8,761 bases of DNA from Nocardioides sp. Lineage in GTDB: Bacteria; Actinomycetota; Actinomycetes; Propionibacteriales; Nocardioidaceae. Both the position numbers and the translations under genes were made by a program. Positions 1 to 6,994 of this stretch are shown piece after piece (positions within the stretch are counted from its first letter, which is position 1; every line of letters starts with the position of its first letter). Where the stretch lies: positions 1 through 8,761 of the forward strand of contig JAJPEO010000069.1 of NCBI GenBank assembly GCA_021166815.1, given 5' to 3'. Under the pieces are notes generated by a model. The model was not told the origin of the DNA, did no database searches, and was given only the letters and a program-made list of their open reading frames with translations.

Positions 1-468
1 TGGATCCACGCCACCGCCATGCGCTCGGAGCCGACCACGGCCGCCCAGCGCGACCAGGTGAACCCGCAGGCGGGTCGCGAGGCGGCGGCGTACCTCTGGA
101 AGCAGGCGGGCATCACCGACCCGCGAGCCGAGATCGACTGTGCCGAGATCTACGTGCCGTTCTCGTGGTTCGAGCCGATGTGGCTGGAGAACCTCGGCTT
201 CGCCGAGGAGGGCACCGGCTGGCAGCTGACGGAGCAGGGCGTGACCGCCCTCGACGGCGACCTGCCGGTCAACATGAGCGGCGGCGTGCTGTCCTCGAAC
301 CCGATCGGCGCCTCGGGCATGCTGCGGTTCGCGGAGGCAGCGCTGCAGGTGCGCGGTCGGGCCGGGGAGCACCAGGTCGACGGGGCCCGCCGAGCCCTCG
401 GTCACGCCTACGGCGGCGGGTCGCAGTTCTTCGCCATGTGGGTGGTCGGGTCCGAACCGCCGGCGTGA
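1..468 (+). CDS. Thiolase-superfamily (SCPx/Ltp-like) protein, C-terminal part
   Basis: The reading frame is open from base 1, so the N-terminus lies outside the window; 155 codons and a TGA stop are visible. The segment matches the C-terminal thiolase domain of SCP-2/lipid-transfer thiolases (Ltp2/3/4 group of steroid clusters). DCAEIYVPFSWFEP occupies the place of the HDCFT-like motif of SCPx thiolases. SGGVLSSNPIGASG replaces the usual GGhhxxGHPxGATG loop, and GHAYGGGSQFF replaces the CGxG loop. The thiolase His is therefore an Asn (codon 298-300), and the C-terminal catalytic Cys is absent, with a Tyr nearby (codon 409-411). From family knowledge, the Ltp2-type side-chain retro-aldolase lost its thiolase residues and uses tyrosines, so an aldolase or other non-thiolytic role is possible. 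Its position on a steroid island supports a late side-chain step. Which Ltp paralogue it is cannot be decided from this fragment. The ATG at 19 is internal. Confidence 0.85.
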   Translation, partial: WIHATAMRSEPTTAAQRDQVNPQAGREAAAYLWKQAGITDPRAEIDCAEIYVPFSWFEPMWLENLGFAEEGTGWQLTEQGVTALDGDLPVNMSGGVLSSNPIGASGMLRFAEAALQVRGRAGEHQVDGARRALGHAYGGGSQFFAMWVVGSEPPA

Positions 469-511
469 GCCGGGCGGCCGCGGGACTTCATTTTTCACCG
501 GTCCCGCTGGC

Positions 512-517
512 TAGGCT
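512..517 (+). promoter_or_regulatory. Putative -10 element of a leaderless promoter for the YwiC-like gene
   Basis: TAGGCT fits the actinobacterial TAnnnT -10 pattern and ends 6 nt before the ATG at 524. Transcription would therefore begin at or very near the start codon. No Shine-Dalgarno sequence is visible before that ATG. An unusually A/T-rich patch (ttcattttt, 487-495) lies roughly where a -35 region would be, but it is not a good match to TTGACA. This suggests the gene is transcribed separately from the upstream Ltp-like gene. Confidence 0.5.
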
Positions 518-523
518 CGCAGC

Positions 524-1276
524 ATGGCCACCTCGGTCGCACGCTCACGTCCAGCCAAGCGCCGCTCGCCGGGCTGGGTGCCCAACCAGCACGGAGCCTG
601 GGCGATGCTCAGCGCCCCGCTGCTGGTGGGCATCATCGCCGGCGGCCCGGCGTGGGTGCACCTGCCTCTGACGGCGTTCTGGTTCGCCGGGTACTTCGCC
701 TTCTTCGCCACCTCGTTGTGGCTCAAGGCGCGGCGACGTCCCCGCTACTGGCCGCCGGTGCGGGCGTACGGCATCGCCTCGGCGGTCCTCGGCCTGGTGG
801 TCGCGGTCATGGAGCCCCGGCTGCTGGTGTGGGCGCTCGCCTTCGTGCTGCCCCTGGGCGTGGGCCTCGCGGCCGCTGCCGCACGCCACGAGCGCGACCT
901 GCTCGCCGGCCTGACCACCGTGGTCGGCTCGTGCCTGATGACCGTGGTCGCCTACGACGCGGGAACCGGGCACGTCGACCGCCGGGCCTGGGGGCTGGCG
1001 GTCGTGCTGGCGCTCTACTTCCTCGGCACCGTGTTCTACGTCAAGAGCGCGATCCGCGAGCGCGACAACCCCCGCTTCCTCGCGCTGAGCGTGGGCTTCC
1101 ACCTCGCCGCCGCCGTCACGGTCGCCTGGCTCGCGTGGCCGCTCGGCGTCCTGTTCGTCCTCCTCACCCTGCGGGCCGCGCTGCTGCCCCGGCGTGGGCT
1201 GACGCCCAAGCAGCTCGGGATCGGCGAGATCTTCTCCACCCTGGCGGTCGCCCTCCTCACGCTCGCCGTGGTGTGA
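524..1276 (+). CDS. YwiC-like integral membrane protein
   Basis: This 250-residue protein resembles the YwiC-like family, whose function is not established. Diagnostic conserved stretches are PNQHGAWAML (20-29), FYVKSAIRE (171-179) and TPKQLGIGEI (227-236). The N-terminal ~18 residues are basic. They are followed by about seven or eight hydrophobic segments, roughly at 27-40, 47-66, 82-96, 100-118, 128-143, 155-172, 186-204 and 206-220, with a last one at 236-250. It is a multi-pass inner-membrane protein without a cleavable signal peptide. Charged loops include RHERD (121-125) and RERDNPRF (178-185). I see no NDxxDxxxD motif of UbiA prenyltransferases, so that activity should not be assumed. 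The ATG at 524 is chosen because the conserved region begins shortly after it and a -10 element sits just upstream. It lies 55 nt after the Ltp-like gene and converges on cyp125. A link to steroid uptake or metabolism is suggested by position only. Confidence 0.85.
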   Translation: MATSVARSRPAKRRSPGWVPNQHGAWAMLSAPLLVGIIAGGPAWVHLPLTAFWFAGYFAFFATSLWLKARRRPRYWPPVRAYGIASAVLGLVVAVMEPRLLVWALAFVLPLGVGLAAAAARHERDLLAGLTTVVGSCLMTVVAYDAGTGHVDRRAWGLAVVLALYFLGTVFYVKSAIRERDNPRFLALSVGFHLAAAVTVAWLAWPLGVLFVLLTLRAALLPRRGLTPKQLGIGEIFSTLAVALLTLAVV

Positions 1277-1295
1277 GCCCGGCCCGTCCCTGGAA

Positions 1296-1338
1296 CGACA
1301 GGACCGCCGCACCCCTCCCCGGTGCAGCGGTCCTGGCG
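1296..1338. terminator. Strong hairpin between convergent genes, likely bidirectional terminator
   Basis: Arm 1300-1307 (AGGACCGC) pairs perfectly with 1327-1334 (GCGGTCCT). After one C/A mismatch, 1309-1313 (GCACC) pairs with 1321-1325 (GGTGC), leaving a 7-nt loop (1314-1320). Outer pairs 1299-1335, 1297-1337 and 1296-1338 extend the stem. It sits in the 70-nt gap between the stop of the YwiC-like gene (1276) and the stop of cyp125 (1347). There is no U-tract on either strand, which is usual for actinobacterial hairpin terminators. Confidence 0.75.
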
Positions 1339-1346
1339 ACGTCAGG

Positions 1347-2606
1347 TCAGACGTACTTGACCTGCATCTCCTTGATGCCGTTGATCCACGAGTGGCGCAG
1401 CCGCCGCGGGTCGGACACGAGGCTGATGTCGGGGATCGTGTCCGCGATGGCGTTGAACATCAGGCTGACGGTCAGCCGGGCGAGGTTCGCGCCGATGCAG
1501 TAGTGGGCGCCGTGACCACCGAAGGCCAGGTGCGGGTTGTCCTCCCGCAGGATGTTGAAGGTGTACGGGTCCTCGAACACCTCTTCGTCGAAGTTGCCCG
1601 AGCCGTAAAAGATGCCGACCCGCTGGCCCTTGCGGACCTGCACTCCCCCGATCTCGACGTCGTCGAGGGCGGTGCGCTGGAAGACGTTGACCGGGGTGGC
1701 CCACCGGATGATCTCGTCCACGGCGGTCTCGGGGCGCTGGCTCTTGTAGATCTCCCACTGGTCGGGGTGGTCGAAGAAGGCCTTCATGCCGTGGGTGATG
1801 GAGTTGCGGCTGGTCTCGTTGCCGGCGACGGTCAGCAGGATGACGAAGAAGCCGAACTCGTCCGAGGTGAGTCCCTCGCCGTCCTCACCCGCGTTGACGA
1901 GCTTGCTGACGATGTCGTCCTTGGGGTTGACCTTGCGCTCTTCTGCGATGGGCATGAAGTAGTTGAGGATCTCCACCGACGCCGCCTCGGCGTCGCCCTC
2001 GATCTCGGGGTCGTCGTAGGACAGCATCTGGTTGGACCAGTGGAACAGCTTGCGGCGGTCCTCCTGGGGCACGCCCAGCAGGTCGGCGATGGCCTGGAGC
2101 GGCAGCTCCGAGGCGATGTCCTCGACGAAGCACCCGGCGCCCTTGGCCCGGGCGTCCTCGGCGATCTGGGTGGCGGCCGCCGCGAGGGCGTCCTTGAGGC
2201 TCCCCACCGCCCGGGGGGTGAAGCCGCGACTGATGATCCGGCGCAGGTTGCCGTGCCCAGGGTCGTCCTGGTTGATCATCATGACCTTCTGCAGCTCGAC
2301 CTGGTCGCGCGTCATGTCGGGGGCGAACCGGATGATCGCGCCGTTGACGCTGGTCGAGAAGTCCTTGCCGTTCTTCGAGATGGCGGCGATGTCGGCGTGG
2401 CGCGTGATGGCCCAGTAGCCGTCGGCGCCCTCGTCGATGAAGCCCGCGGCTGCCTCCGGCCCCTGCGCGACCCAGTGGACCGGCGCGGTCTCGCGCAAGG
2501 CCTTGAACTCGGCGTCGGGGCGGGCGTGCAGCAGCACGTCCGGCTCGGTGGGGTCGAAGCCCTCGGGAACGCTCACGGCGGCAGGCGACTCGGTTGTGGA
2601 GGTCAC
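1347..2606 (-). CDS. cyp125: Cytochrome P450 CYP125, steroid C26/C27 monooxygenase
   Basis: This P450 hydroxylates and further oxidises the terminal side-chain methyl of cholesterol or cholest-4-en-3-one, the step that opens the side chain to beta-oxidation. It needs ferredoxin and a reductase, neither encoded here. Numbered from the GTG at 2606 (419 aa), the I-helix oxygen-activation motif AGNET is at 261-265, ExxR is E298-R301, and the haem loop FGGHGAHYCIG has the cysteine ligand C370. Long stretches match mycobacterial CYP125 as I remember it, for example ISRGFTPRAVG, LPLQAIADLLGVPQEDR, DQWEIYKSQRPETA and NFDEEVF, so the subfamily call is secure. The GTG start is preferred because AGGGGAG lies 4 nt upstream. 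The in-frame ATG at 2642 falls inside the KstR operator and would add a 12-residue tail of unlikely composition. The gene is divergent from fadA5 as in M. tuberculosis, but it stands alone here, ending at a terminator. Expression is probably controlled by KstR. Confidence 0.95.
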   Translation of the reverse strand: MTSTTESPAAVSVPEGFDPTEPDVLLHARPDAEFKALRETAPVHWVAQGPEAAAGFIDEGADGYWAITRHADIAAISKNGKDFSTSVNGAIIRFAPDMTRDQVELQKVMMINQDDPGHGNLRRIISRGFTPRAVGSLKDALAAAATQIAEDARAKGAGCFVEDIASELPLQAIADLLGVPQEDRRKLFHWSNQMLSYDDPEIEGDAEAASVEILNYFMPIAEERKVNPKDDIVSKLVNAGEDGEGLTSDEFGFFVILLTVAGNETSRNSITHGMKAFFDHPDQWEIYKSQRPETAVDEIIRWATPVNVFQRTALDDVEIGGVQVRKGQRVGIFYGSGNFDEEVFEDPYTFNILREDNPHLAFGGHGAHYCIGANLARLTVSLMFNAIADTIPDISLVSDPRRLRHSWINGIKEMQVKYV

Positions 2607-2610
2607 GGTT

Positions 2611-2617
2611 CTCCCCT
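2611..2617 (-). promoter_or_regulatory. Ribosome binding site deciding the GTG start of cyp125
   Basis: On the minus strand AGGGGAG is followed by AACC and then GTG (2606-2604). It is the only convincing Shine-Dalgarno sequence in front of cyp125 and fixes the start at GTG rather than at the upstream ATG at 2642. Confidence 0.7.
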
Positions 2618-2634
2618 GGTGGAGTAGGCAGAAA

Positions 2635-2648
2635 TGGAACACGTTCTA
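2635..2648. promoter_or_regulatory. KstR operator, cyp125 side
   Basis: TGGAACACGTTCTA matches the published KstR consensus TnnAACnnGTTnTA at every specified position. KstR is the TetR-family repressor of cholesterol catabolism in mycobacteria and rhodococci, released by steroid CoA thioester inducers. The site begins 29 bp upstream of the cyp125 GTG, inside the expected 5' leader or over the transcription start, so bound repressor should block cyp125. No kstR gene is in the window. Confidence 0.85.
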
Positions 2649-2652
2649 CCTC

Positions 2653-2658
2653 AGGTTA
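2653..2658 (-). promoter_or_regulatory. Candidate -10 element for cyp125
   Basis: Read on the minus strand this is TAACCT, a TAnnnT match. It would place the transcript start near 2646, within the KstR operator, giving a leader of about 40 nt that carries the AGGGGAG ribosome site. The -35 region around 2676-2681 (TTCCGT on the minus strand) is poor. An overlapping TATGTA (2662-2657) is an alternative. This is a candidate only. Confidence 0.3.
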
Positions 2659-2700
2659 CATACCGACGGTTTGGAACGGAAGGGGGTGCGGCGACAATGA

Positions 2701-3912
<1,212 letters not shown>

Positions 3913-3915
3913 CCC

Positions 3916-5139
3916 ATGAGCTTCACCTGGAGCGACGACGACCGTACGGTCCGCGCCGCGGTCCGCGACTTCGTCGACAACGAGGTCCGTCCGCTGCGTG
4001 AGCAGCTCGAGCACGGCGACACGCCGCCCTATGACGTGGCCCGGAAGTTCTACCGGACCTTCGGCATCGGCGAGGCCGACGCCGAGGTGTTCGACTGGGA
4101 CATCCGCCGGCTCGAGGCGGAGGCCGCCGGCGAGCCGTTCGACGAGGACCGGCCCGAGGACTTCGACCCTGCGCTGCGCTCCATCGCCAACATCGAGCTG
4201 GTCAAGGTCTCCCCCGGCATCCCGACGAGCATCGGCATCTCGTCGGGGATGACGGCCGCGACGATCAACGCCCTCGGCTCGGTCGAGCAGCGCAAGCGGT
4301 GGGCCCGTGACCTGCTGACCCTCGACAAGGTCGGGGCCTGGGCGCTCACCGAGTCCGACGCCGGGTCCGACGCGTTCGGCGGCATGCGCACGACCGCGCG
4401 TCCCGACGGCGACGGGTGGGTGCTCAACGGGCAGAAGACCTTCATCACCAACGGCCCGTACGCCGACACGATCGTCGTCTACGCCAAGCTCGACGACGGC
4501 TCGGGCACCGACCGCCGCAAGGCGCCCGTCCTGATCTTCGTGCTCGACTCGGGCATGGAGGGCCTGACCCAGGGCCGACCGTTCCGCAAGATGGGCATGC
4601 ACTCCTCCCCCACCGGCGAGCTGTTCTTCGACAACGTCCGCGTCGGGCGCGACCGACTGCTGGCAGGCACTCCCGGCTCGGACGGCCGCGAGTCGGCGAG
4701 GGCGAACTTCGTCGCCGAGCGCTTCGGCATCGCCACGTTCGCCCTCGGCGTCATCGAGGAGTGCCTCGACCGGTGCGTCGAGTACGCCCGCGGGCGCGAG
4801 CTGTGGGGCCGGCCGATCAGCGACTTCCAGCTCATCCAGCTCAAGCTGGCCGAGATGGAGATCGCCCGGGTCAACGTCGAGAACATGGTGCTCAAGGGCC
4901 TGGCCGCCCGACGCGCCGGTGTCGTGCTCGATCTCGCCGAGGCGTCGGCGATGAAGCTCTACGCCTCCCGAGCGGCCAGCGAGGTCGCGATGGAGGCCGT
5001 CCAGCTCTTCGGTGGCAACGGCTACATGGCCGAGTACGCCGTCGAGCAGCTCGCCCGGGACGCGAAGGTGCTCATGATCTACGCCGGCTCCAACGAGGTG
5101 CAGGTGACCCACGTGGCCAAGGGGCTGCTGCGCCGCTGA
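3916..5139 (+). CDS. Acyl-CoA dehydrogenase (FadE type) with non-canonical catalytic position
   Basis: This 407-residue flavoprotein of the acyl-CoA dehydrogenase family would make the alpha,beta double bond in a CoA thioester, here probably a steroid side-chain intermediate. Visible family marks are WALTESDAGSDAFG (142-155), GWVLNGQKTFITNG (167-180), GRELWGRPISDFQ (293-305), QLFGGNGYMAEY (363-374) and the C-terminal IYAGSNEVQ (388-396). The usual catalytic Glu of the IYEGT motif is Ala390 here. E268 in VAERFGIA lines up by eye with the helix-G Glu that serves as base in isovaleryl- and long-chain-type enzymes. Between about 52 and 90 the protein carries a strongly acidic stretch not typical of short-chain enzymes. 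The start ATG lies 3 nt after the fadA5 stop with no good ribosome site, so translation is probably coupled. I cannot assign a specific FadE number. Steroid FadE proteins often work as two-gene heterotetramers, but no partner is adjacent. Confidence 0.9.
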   Translation: MSFTWSDDDRTVRAAVRDFVDNEVRPLREQLEHGDTPPYDVARKFYRTFGIGEADAEVFDWDIRRLEAEAAGEPFDEDRPEDFDPALRSIANIELVKVSPGIPTSIGISSGMTAATINALGSVEQRKRWARDLLTLDKVGAWALTESDAGSDAFGGMRTTARPDGDGWVLNGQKTFITNGPYADTIVVYAKLDDGSGTDRRKAPVLIFVLDSGMEGLTQGRPFRKMGMHSSPTGELFFDNVRVGRDRLLAGTPGSDGRESARANFVAERFGIATFALGVIEECLDRCVEYARGRELWGRPISDFQLIQLKLAEMEIARVNVENMVLKGLAARRAGVVLDLAEASAMKLYASRAASEVAMEAVQLFGGNGYMAEYAVEQLARDAKVLMIYAGSNEVQVTHVAKGLLRR

Positions 5140-5155
5140 GCGGGCGACGCCCTCA
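5137..5155. terminator. Small hairpin spanning both convergent stop codons
   Basis: The stop TGA of the acyl-CoA dehydrogenase (5137-5139) pairs with the TCA that is the stop of the SulP gene on the other strand (5153-5155). After a 2-nt bulge, GGGC (5142-5145) pairs with GCCC (5149-5152) around a GAC loop. The gap between the two genes is only 13 nt. It may act as a weak bidirectional terminator. Confidence 0.4.
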
Positions 5156-6913
5156 GGCCTCGTCCCCGGCGAGGCCGTGCTCACGGCGCCAGGCGTCGTA
5201 GGCGGCCAGCGCCGTGGGCAACGTCGGGAAGATCATGTCCTCGCCGATGGCCCCGAGCAGACCAGCCGCGTCGAGGTCCTCCAGGGTCTCCTGCTTCACA
5301 CGCGCCAGCCCGAAGTCGATCCCGCGCCGGGTCAGCTCTTCGTGGAGCAGCGCCATGGCGTCCATGCTGGTGAGGTCAACCTCGACGTTGGCCTCCATGT
5401 TCATGAGGAACCAGTGGACCGGCTCCTTGACCGCCGCGGCGTCGATGGTCGCCAGGGCACGGGTGCGGAGGTCTTCGGCGTTGGCGAAGAACAGCGGCGA
5501 GTCGTAGCGGTAGAAGACCAGTCCGGGCACCAGCTCGGCCTGCGGGTAGTCGTCCACGTCGTGCATGCCCGCGAGACCGGGCACGGTGCCCAGGACCGCG
5601 TCGTGGGGACGAGCGACTCGGCGCAGCATGTCCGCGATGGACAGGCCCACGGCGACGAGGATGCCGTTGAGGGCCCCGAACGCGAGGACCGCCACCACGG
5701 TGCTCACGCACAGGACCAGCTCCGACAGCCGGAAGGCGGCGATCCGCCGGAACTCCCCCACCTCGATGAGGCGCAGCGCAGCGTAGATGACGAGCGCCGC
5801 GAGCGCCGCCTGCGGGAAGGCAGCGAGCACCGAGCCGCCCAGCACCGCGAAGGCCACCATCGCCCCGACGGCCACCAGTGAGTACACCTGGGTCTGGCTG
5901 TGCAGCGACACTCCGATGGCGGTGCGGCTGCCGCTGCTCGACACCGGGAAGCCGCCCGTGAGTCCCGCGGCGACGTTGGCGGCGCCGAGCGCGAGGAACT
6001 CCTGGTTGTCGTCGATGTGCTCGCCCTTCTCGGCGAAGGCGCGGGCCGTCAGGACGTTGTCGGAGTAGCCCACCACGGCGATGCCGAGTGCCGGGCCGAG
6101 CATCAGCGTGATGTCGGAGAGCGAGAGCCGGGGCAGGTGCAGCCCGGTCCACACCTCCGGCAGCGCGCCGACGGTGTCGATTCCCTGGTCGGCGAGGTCG
6201 AACCATGCCACCGCGGCGGCGCCGATCAGCACCACCAGCAACGGGTGGGGCAGCCTCGGCGCCAGCCGGGCGCCGAGGAGGAGCAGGACCAGCAGGGCCG
6301 TGCCCAGCGCCAGCGTCGGCCAGTGGACCTGGTCCACGCCCTGCAGGACGCTCCATGCCTCGACGAGGGGCGTGCCGCCGCTGGTCTCGATCCCTGTCAG
6401 GCGAGTGATCTGGGAGACCATCATCAGCACGGCGATCCCGGCCATGTAGCCGATCAGGACCGGGTGCGAGAGCAGGTCGGCTAGGAAGCCCAGGCGGCCC
6501 ACCCACCCGACGAGGCACAGGGCGCCGGTCACGATCGCGAAGGCCGCGGCGAGGGCCGCGTACTCCTCCGGCCCGGACGCGCCGACCGCACCCACGGCCG
6601 CCGCCGTCATCAGGGCCGTCGTGGACTCGGGGCCGACGGAGAGCCGCCGCGAGGACCCGAGCAGGAAGTACGCCAGGGTCGGGCCGACCATGACCAGCAG
6701 TCCCAGGGCCGGTGGCAGCCCGGCGATCTGGGCATAGGCCATCACCTGCGGGACGAGGTACGCGGCCACGGTGATGCCGGCCAGGACGTCACCGCGCAGC
6801 CAGCCGAGGCGGTACCCGCGGACCACCGCGAGACCGGGCGCCAGCGTGGCCAGGCTCCAGGTCTCCCGGCCCTGGGGCAACGGGCGGTGATACCCACGTC
6901 GCATGGCGCTCAT
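5153..6913 (-). CDS. SulP-family inorganic anion transporter with C-terminal STAS domain
   Basis: This 586-residue membrane transporter has the SulP/SLC26 plan. After a cytoplasmic N-terminus come residues 31-60 ([30 protein letters not shown] in the family sense), then the core motif [33 protein letters not shown]. Many hydrophobic segments run to about residue 430. GYSDN (282-286) and [10 protein letters not shown] (325-334) correspond to the conserved central transport region. A STAS domain covers about 455-575, with DLTSMDA (513-519), where related STAS domains carry a conserved Ser/Thr. Members carry sulfate, bicarbonate or organic anions; the sequence alone does not show which. The start is uncertain: ATG at 6913 gives the longest form, and ATG at 6904 has a GGTGGG stretch at a better distance. 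It is divergent from carbamate kinase and converges on the fadA5 operon. No sulfate-assimilation gene is nearby. Functional membership of the steroid pathway is not shown. Confidence 0.92.
   Translation of the reverse strand: MSAMRRGYHRPLPQGRETWSLATLAPGLAVVRGYRLGWLRGDVLAGITVAAYLVPQVMAYAQIAGLPPALGLLVMVGPTLAYFLLGSSRRLSVGPESTTALMTAAAVGAVGASGPEEYAALAAAFAIVTGALCLVGWVGRLGFLADLLSHPVLIGYMAGIAVLMMVSQITRLTGIETSGGTPLVEAWSVLQGVDQVHWPTLALGTALLVLLLLGARLAPRLPHPLLVVLIGAAAVAWFDLADQGIDTVGALPEVWTGLHLPRLSLSDITLMLGPALGIAVVGYSDNVLTARAFAEKGEHIDDNQEFLALGAANVAAGLTGGFPVSSSGSRTAIGVSLHSQTQVYSLVAVGAMVAFAVLGGSVLAAFPQAALAALVIYAALRLIEVGEFRRIAAFRLSELVLCVSTVVAVLAFGALNGILVAVGLSIADMLRRVARPHDAVLGTVPGLAGMHDVDDYPQAELVPGLVFYRYDSPLFFANAEDLRTRALATIDAAAVKEPVHWFLMNMEANVEVDLTSMDAMALLHEELTRRGIDFGLARVKQETLEDLDAAGLLGAIGEDMIFPTLPTALAAYDAWRREHGLAGDEA
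5156..5176. terminator. Perfect 7-bp hairpin at the 3' end of the SulP gene
   Basis: GGCCTCG (5156-5162) pairs with CGAGGCC (5170-5176) around a 7-nt loop, directly after the previous hairpin. It lies within the last codons of the SulP gene and 17 nt past the acyl-CoA dehydrogenase stop, so it could end the fadA5 transcript. A chance pairing in GC-rich coding DNA is also possible. Confidence 0.4.
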
Positions 6914-6965
6914 CCCACCACGTCAGGCGGGGTGGCGTCCGCGAACTCCGAGGAGCGCCAGCGCG

Positions 6966-6982
6966 GCGGCGCCGCAGGCGCC
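6966..6982. repeat. Overlapping palindromes in the SulP/carbamate kinase intergenic region
   Basis: GCGGCGCCGC (6966-6975) is a perfect 10-bp palindrome. Overlapping it, GGCGCC (6968-6973) recurs at 6977-6982 after a GCA spacer, allowing a 6-bp hairpin 12 nt before the carbamate kinase ATG. The 81-bp region 6914-6994 is otherwise plain. CATCAT (6982-6987) sits 7 nt before the ATG at the same spacing as the fadA5 -10, but it lacks the first T. The palindrome could be an operator or simply GC-rich chance. Confidence 0.35.
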
Positions 6983-6994
6983 ATCATCGACCCC

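Noticed and set aside
545..1312. 255-codon minus-strand frame under the YwiC-like gene
   Set aside because: The product is hydrophilic and repetitive in R, G, E, Q and H with no family marks. The plus-strand frame has the conserved YwiC-like motifs and membrane segments.
1392..2627. 411-codon open frame antisense to cyp125
   Set aside because: It mirrors the codon periodicity of cyp125, which has full P450 motifs. The translated product is a low-complexity mix of V, G, D, L and R with no recognisable domain, as expected from GC-rich shadow frames.
2672..2677. TGGAAC, an extra copy of the KstR half-site between the two operators
   Set aside because: It is followed by GGAAGG instead of a GTT half, so no dimer site is formed; a single hexamer is expected by chance.
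5900..6484. 194-codon plus-strand frame within the SulP gene
   Set aside because: It is antisense to well-conserved transporter sequence, and its product is a low-complexity H, R, G, D and Q-rich string.
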